From: Chloroflexi bacterium UBA6622
GTDB lineage: Bacteria > Chloroflexota > UBA11872
Direction of reading: 5' to 3'
Assembly: GCA_002433065.1 (NCBI GenBank)
Contig: DJHK01000041.1
Location: forward strand, 134,795 to 198,794
DNA: 64,000 nt
In this document: positions 62,673 through 64,000 of the stretch, in pieces
Position numbering within the stretch: the stretch's first letter is position 1
Layout of the letters: each line of letters starts with the position of its first letter
Made by a program: the position numbers and the translations under genes
Notes under the pieces: generated by a model
Databases searched by the model: none
What the model was told of the DNA's origin: nothing
Seen by the model: the letters and a program-made list of their open reading frames with translations, nothing else

Positions 62673-63602
62673 TTAGGGTGAAGGTTGGAGGGTTTCCATT
62701 AGCGAGAGCTCGTCTGTGGCAAGAGATATATTGCTGGCCGCCGCATTCGCTTTAGCCTGCTCGGGCGATCTTGCTCCGGGTATCGCACAGGTAACGCCTT
62801 CTCTCGAGAGGGTAAAGGCGAGGGCAAGTTGTCCCATGCTCCGGTCTTGCCTGGTCAACGGGCGCAGCTTTTCAACGGTGGCTACTCGTGCTTGGAATCG
62901 GGTGTGTGCGTCCCCGGTATTCCAGCCAGCTCGCGTCTCATCATCGAAGACGTGGTCTGGTGTGAATTTACCGGTTAGGACGCCCTGGGCTAACGGCCCC
63001 CGTATCAACGTGCCGATGTCTAGAGAGGCACATAATGGCAGCACGTCTCGTTCGTGATCTCGATCTATAACACTATGAGGCAATTGCACTACATGGCAGC
63101 GAGCGTGGCGGTCAAACAGCTGGACCTCTTCCGTTATAAAGGACGAGGTCCCATAGGCACGTATTTTCCCTAGTTGAAGAAGGTGTTCAAAGGCTTCCAG
63201 AAAAATGTCGAGGTGTGGGTGTTCACGAACATGGCATTGGTAAAAATCAATGTAGTCGGTTTGCAGCCGGTGCAGACTGGCGTCGCAACACGCGTAGATG
63301 TGTTCCGGTGTGCTGAAGCTTAGCGGATGTCCTTCGGGCCGTCCTAAATTACCGGCTTTCGTGGCGATAAATACGTTTGTCCGATCGGATTTCTTCAGGG
63401 CTTTTCCCAGAAGCTCTTCGCTTCGTCGGGGTCCGTATGAGTCCGCGGTGTCAAATAGGTTAATCCCGGCATCGATAGCGGCATGGATAGTTGAAACGGC
63501 ATCGTTTTCGGGTACGGGGCCCCATTGACCGCCTAGGGCCCAACATCCCATGCCAATACTTGAGACTTTCCATCCAGTTCGGCCGAACGACCGGTATTGC
63601 AT
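62673..63602 (-). CDS. Aldo/keto reductase
   Basis: 309 residues, (beta/alpha)8 NADPH-dependent reductase. Catalytic tetrad by pattern: Asp in 'LFDTADSYG', Tyr in the same motif, Lys in 'IATKAGN', His in 'FYQCHVREH'. C-terminal cofactor motif 'PGARSPEQAKANAAA'. ATG 63602 begins exactly at 'MQYRSFGRTGWKVS', the usual start, with GAGG upstream; a GTG four codons earlier is in frame. Substrate unknown. No gene is seen between 62459 and 62672. Confidence 0.92.
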   Translation of the reverse strand: MQYRSFGRTGWKVSSIGMGCWALGGQWGPVPENDAVSTIHAAIDAGINLFDTADSYGPRRSEELLGKALKKSDRTNVFIATKAGNLGRPEGHPLSFSTPEHIYACCDASLHRLQTDYIDFYQCHVREHPHLDIFLEAFEHLLQLGKIRAYGTSSFITEEVQLFDRHARCHVVQLPHSVIDRDHERDVLPLCASLDIGTLIRGPLAQGVLTGKFTPDHVFDDETRAGWNTGDAHTRFQARVATVEKLRPLTRQDRSMGQLALAFTLSREGVTCAIPGARSPEQAKANAAASNISLATDELSLMETLQPSP

Positions 63603-63856
63603 GCGGCGCCTCACGGACTATTAGGGTGTCAATGTACCTGATCACCTTCAACATTTGCGGAGCGTCGAGCACAAACAGTGTTTGTGCGGTGGATGCTCGT
63701 GTGACCGAGGTTGCGTCTTATGGCACGGAAACCATTGACCGGTGTTCATGGGGCACCTATCATCTTTTCTCGTGTTGCTTAAAAACCAACACAATCCTTA
63801 TGCCGTCAGGCGGTAGCTTTGCGGCATTGAACCTTTACAAGTAAGTTTTACGTAAG

Positions 63857-63872
63857 TTTTTACGCGTAAAAA
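63857..63872. repeat. Perfect 16-bp palindrome upstream of 23S rRNA
   Basis: TTTTTACGCGTAAAAA is its own reverse complement. It follows two near-identical copies of 'GTAAGTTTT(T)ACG' (63841-63864). It lies about 35 bases before the predicted 23S start, so it could be an operator or a processing stem. Confidence 0.7.
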
Positions 63873-63904
63873 GCGTAAAGCTGCAGTTTTGCCGGCCTAA
63901 TGGA

Positions 63905-64000
63905 GACCAAGCTACATAGGGCGCTTGGTGGATGCCTAGGCGCAAGGAACCGACGAAGGGCGCAGCAGGCTGCGATAAGCCACGGGGAGGCGCCAACACC
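63905..64000 (+). rRNA. 23S ribosomal RNA, 5' end (cut by window edge)
   Basis: 'GACCAAGCTACATAGGGCGC' followed by 'TTGGTGGATGCCTAGGC' and 'GGCTGCGATAAGCCACGGGGAG' match the conserved 5' end of bacterial 23S rRNA. No 16S rRNA or spacer tRNA precedes it; an aldo/keto reductase gene on the other strand is the upstream neighbour. Confidence 0.93.

Noticed and set aside
1..64000. CRISPR arrays, insertion sequences, prophage
   Set aside because: No spaced repeats, transposase, integrase or phage structural cluster was found; the Baseplate-J-like gene alone is not phage evidence.

Overview
The window looks like a piece of a bacterial chromosome from the phylum Chloroflexota, most likely a marine Dehalococcoidia/SAR202-type organism. 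This placement is inference. It rests on three things: the mix of housekeeping genes with phytanoyl-CoA-type dioxygenases, an enolase-superfamily dehydratase, a Rieske protein, amidohydrolase and Gfo/Idh/MocA oxidoreductases; a 23S rRNA gene that starts without a 16S gene in front of it; and a SpoIID-like secreted protein with Chloroflexota-style N-terminal repeats. No phage, insertion sequence or CRISPR array was seen. The plus strand is visibly G/T-rich and most plus-strand genes end codons in T or G, while minus-strand genes use A/C endings, so the plus strand is probably the leading strand.

Layout. 1-2749: argF (cut by the window edge) and a SpoIID-domain protein, minus strand. 2864-12185: a plus-strand housekeeping run: cysteine desulfurase, small membrane protein, alaS, a membrane-anchored Baseplate-J-like protein, ruvX, mltG, an M24 aminopeptidase, efp and a biotin-carrier-like protein that has lost its biotin lysine. 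12182-17739: minus-strand nth, enolase-superfamily dehydratase, VOC protein, transaldolase, secD and secF. 17910-23944: VanW protein, tRNA-Pro, sugar isomerase-like TIM barrel, a small gene coupled to a PhyH dioxygenase, methyltransferase, tRNA-Gly and a DUF4395 protein. 24051-27581: amidohydrolase, Rieske protein and a DrrAB-type ABC exporter.

27969-31264 is the classic rpmG-secE-nusG-rplK-rplA-[L10 leader]-rplJ-rplL operon. It is followed directly by an envelope-glycan region (31338-42126) with three GT2 and one GT4 glycosyltransferase, a GT39-like integral membrane transferase, a flippase and two sugar-type oxidoreductases. 42319-47086 holds mutY, a tandem DJ-1/PfpI protein, a second PhyH gene and a GT9 glycosyltransferase. 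That PhyH gene lies between two direct copies of the DJ-1/GT9 junction and has the composition of an opposite-strand gene. 47189-51111: FmdB-type zinc ribbon, HAD phosphatase, tRNA-Thr, GH51 arabinofuranosidase-like enzyme and an SDR. 51168-57292: two overlapping UvrD-type helicase-nucleases with iron-sulfur nuclease domains (AdnAB-like). 57336-63602: SRPBCC protein, a decayed PhyH gene, a MacAB-type exporter with an unusually long adaptor, and an aldo/keto reductase. The window ends in the first ~96 bases of 23S rRNA.

The strongest leads are the duplicated junction around the PhyH gene at 44716, the PhyH pseudogene at 57864-58174, the lysine-less BCCP-like protein after efp, the orphan 23S gene with a palindrome upstream, and the long MacA-like adaptor with matching Gly-rich segments in its permease.
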